NCBI GenBank assembly: GCA_023418355.1
Contig: JAEZZU010000317.1
Span: 1-6,095, forward strand
Direction: 5' to 3'
Length of the DNA: 6,095 nucleotides
From: Pseudomonadota bacterium
GTDB taxonomy: Bacteria; Pseudomonadota; Gammaproteobacteria; Burkholderiales; Burkholderiaceae_C
Positions within the stretch are counted from its first letter, which is position 1, and the number at the start of each line of letters is the position of its first letter. The translations under genes and the position numbers were made by a program. This document shows, one piece after another, positions 4,983 through 6,095 of the stretch. The notes below the pieces were generated by a model, which saw only the letters and a program-made list of their open reading frames with translations, searched no databases and had not been told where the DNA came from.

Positions 4983-5942
4983 TTAGTCCTGGAACAGGCT
5001 GCTGACCGAATCACCAGACGAGATACGCTGCATGGTTTCGGCAAACAGAGGAGCCACGGACAGCTGGCGAATCTTGCCGCAAGCCTGTGCAGCTGGACTC
5101 AGAGGAATGGTGTTGGTCACCACGACTTCGTCCAGAGCGTCGCCTTCAGAAATGCGCTGGATGGCAGGGCCGGAGAAGATGGGGTGTGTGCAGTAGGCAT
5201 ACACATTCTTCGCGCCACGCTGCTTCAGGACTTCAGCAGCCTTCACCAGTGTGCCTGCGGTGTCGATCATGTCGTCCATGATCACGCAGTTGCGGCCGTC
5301 GATGTCACCGATCACGTGCATCACTTCCGACACGTTGGCCTTGGGACGACGCTTGTCGATGATGGCCAGATCGCAACCCAGTTGCTTGGCCAGTGCACGT
5401 GCACGCACCACGCCACCCACGTCAGGAGAGACAACAATCAGATCGTCGTACTGCTTCTGCTTCAGGTCACCCAGCAAAACGGGCGAAGCGTAGATGTTGT
5501 CCACGGGAATGTCGAAGAAACCCTGAATCTGGTCTGCGTGCAGGTCCATGGTTAACACACGGCTCACACCGGCTGCCTGCAGCATGTTGGCTACCACCTT
5601 GGCGGTGATAGGCACGCGGGTAGAGCGCACGCGGCGGTCTTGACGGGCGTAACCAAAGTAGGGGATCACAGCGCAGATGCTTTGTGCGGAAGCACGCTTC
5701 AAAGCATCAACCATCACCAACAACTCCATGAGGTTGTCGTTGGTAGGTGCACATGTGGGCTGGATCACAAATACGTCGCGGGTACGAACGTTTTGCTTGA
5801 TTTCTACGGTCACTTCACCGTCAGAAAAACGACCAACATCGGCAGCGCCCAGAGACGTGCCGAGGTGCTTGGCGATTTCTTCGGCCATGCCACGGTTGGC
5901 GTTGCCCGTAAAAACCACGAATTCAGAGTGATTGGAGTGCAT
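4983..5942 (-). CDS. prs: ribose-phosphate pyrophosphokinase (PRPP synthase, class I)
   Basis: A 319-residue cytoplasmic enzyme that makes PRPP from ribose 5-phosphate and ATP, feeding purine, pyrimidine, NAD, histidine and tryptophan synthesis. Visible motifs: FTGNAN (11-16) and GRFSDGE (37-43) at the N-terminus, [10 protein letters not shown] (95-104) in the ATP-binding loop, [14 protein letters not shown] (131-144) carrying the divalent-metal histidine, IDKRRP (195-200) of the catalytic flexible loop, and the PRPP-binding loop [12 protein letters not shown] (220-231). Length is typical (315-319). I start at the ATG at 5942 ([10 protein letters not shown]), preceded by GGGAAG; an in-frame ATG at 5975 would add 11 residues, but it has no ribosome binding site and sits only 9 bases from the mature end of the tRNA. 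The gene lies 42 bases after tRNA-Gln with no terminator between, so the two are probably cotranscribed, and it is followed by a UUCG terminator. Confidence 0.97.
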   Translation of the reverse strand: MHSNHSEFVVFTGNANRGMAEEIAKHLGTSLGAADVGRFSDGEVTVEIKQNVRTRDVFVIQPTCAPTNDNLMELLVMVDALKRASAQSICAVIPYFGYARQDRRVRSTRVPITAKVVANMLQAAGVSRVLTMDLHADQIQGFFDIPVDNIYASPVLLGDLKQKQYDDLIVVSPDVGGVVRARALAKQLGCDLAIIDKRRPKANVSEVMHVIGDIDGRNCVIMDDMIDTAGTLVKAAEVLKQRGAKNVYAYCTHPIFSGPAIQRISEGDALDEVVVTNTIPLSPAAQACGKIRQLSVAPLFAETMQRISSGDSVSSLFQD

Positions 5943-5984
5943 GAGCTTCCCAGTATTGGGTTTGCTTGAACGCATAAAGATATT

Positions 5985-6061
5985 TGGCAGGGGAGGAAGG
6001 ACTCGAACCCTCGCATGCCGGAATCAAAATCCGGTGCCTTAACCAACTTGGCGACTCCCCT
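5985..6061 (-). tRNA. tRNA-Gln (anticodon UUG)
   Basis: On the minus strand the full cloverleaf can be drawn. The acceptor stem pairs AGGGGAG (6061-6055) with CTCCCCT (5995-5989), then comes discriminator G and an encoded CCA (5987-5985). The D arm is GCCAAGTTGGTTAAGGC, the anticodon stem is CCGGA/TCCGG with loop TTTTGAT giving anticodon TTG, and the T arm is GAGGG-TTCGAGT-CCTTC with one G-U pair. The GCC...AAGGCACCGGA run matches bacterial glutamine tRNAs. A prs mRNA start 42 bases further on suggests the tRNA is cut from a tRNA-prs transcript by RNase P and 3' processing. The 34 bases beyond 6061 show no gene I can support. Confidence 0.96.
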
Positions 6062-6095
6062 ACACAGGTCAATTGTCGTCGATAACAATCAACCG

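Noticed and set aside
5393..5404. 12-base perfect palindrome GTGCACGTGCAC inside prs
   Set aside because: It encodes conserved prs residues (VRARA region), has no neighbouring copies and is likely coding coincidence.
5810..6088. Minus-strand frame across the tRNA and the prs start
   Set aside because: Its N-terminal part is a translation of tRNA-Gln and the rest is prs in a different frame; a known kind of annotation artefact.
6069..6095. Eight open codons ending in TGA at the right edge, read on the minus strand, as a possible 3' end of an upstream gene such as ispE
   Set aside because: Too short to tell from chance; the visible residues (RLIVIDDN) do not let me assign a gene.

Overview
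The window looks like chromosomal DNA of a GC-rich betaproteobacterium, most likely of the family Comamonadaceae (Comamonas, Delftia or Acidovorax type). This placement rests on my recognition of the protein sequences and of the gene order tRNA-Gln, prs, rplY (long CTC/TL5 form), pth, 2x[4Fe-4S] ferredoxin. It was not tested by a search. No phage, insertion sequence, CRISPR array or plasmid feature is visible.

Right part (3068-6095) is a housekeeping block. Reading leftward on the minus strand it holds tRNA-Gln(UUG) at 6061-5985, prs (PRPP synthase), a UUCG-loop terminator, rplY (ribosomal protein L25) with a structured leader and a possible own promoter, an 18-bp perfect terminator hairpin, and pth (peptidyl-tRNA hydrolase). 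A small YfhL/Alvin-type ferredoxin gene at 3146-3406 runs on the plus strand, converging on pth; the two share one bidirectional terminator. Apart from the ferredoxin, these genes serve translation and nucleotide supply.

Left part (1-2958) is a minus-strand operon for a peptide-type (Dpp/Opp/nickel family) ABC importer: DppB-like permease, DppC-like permease, DppD-like ATPase, then the first 31 codons of a DppF-like ATPase cut off by the window edge. B/C and D/F overlap by ATGA, and C/D are 18 bases apart, so they are probably translated together. No substrate-binding protein gene precedes the B permease. The substrate therefore cannot be named from this window.

The 187-base region between the importer operon and the ferredoxin gene (2959-3145) is divergent and must carry the control signals for both. 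It holds a 6-bp inverted repeat and weak promoter-like hexamers, but no coding sequence I can support.

All proteins look intact with their key residues present, and I see no undescribed system. The more interesting signals are regulatory: a possibly leaderless pth transcript, paired stem-loops over the rplY ribosome binding site, and a palindromic terminator that may belong to a dispersed Comamonadaceae repeat.
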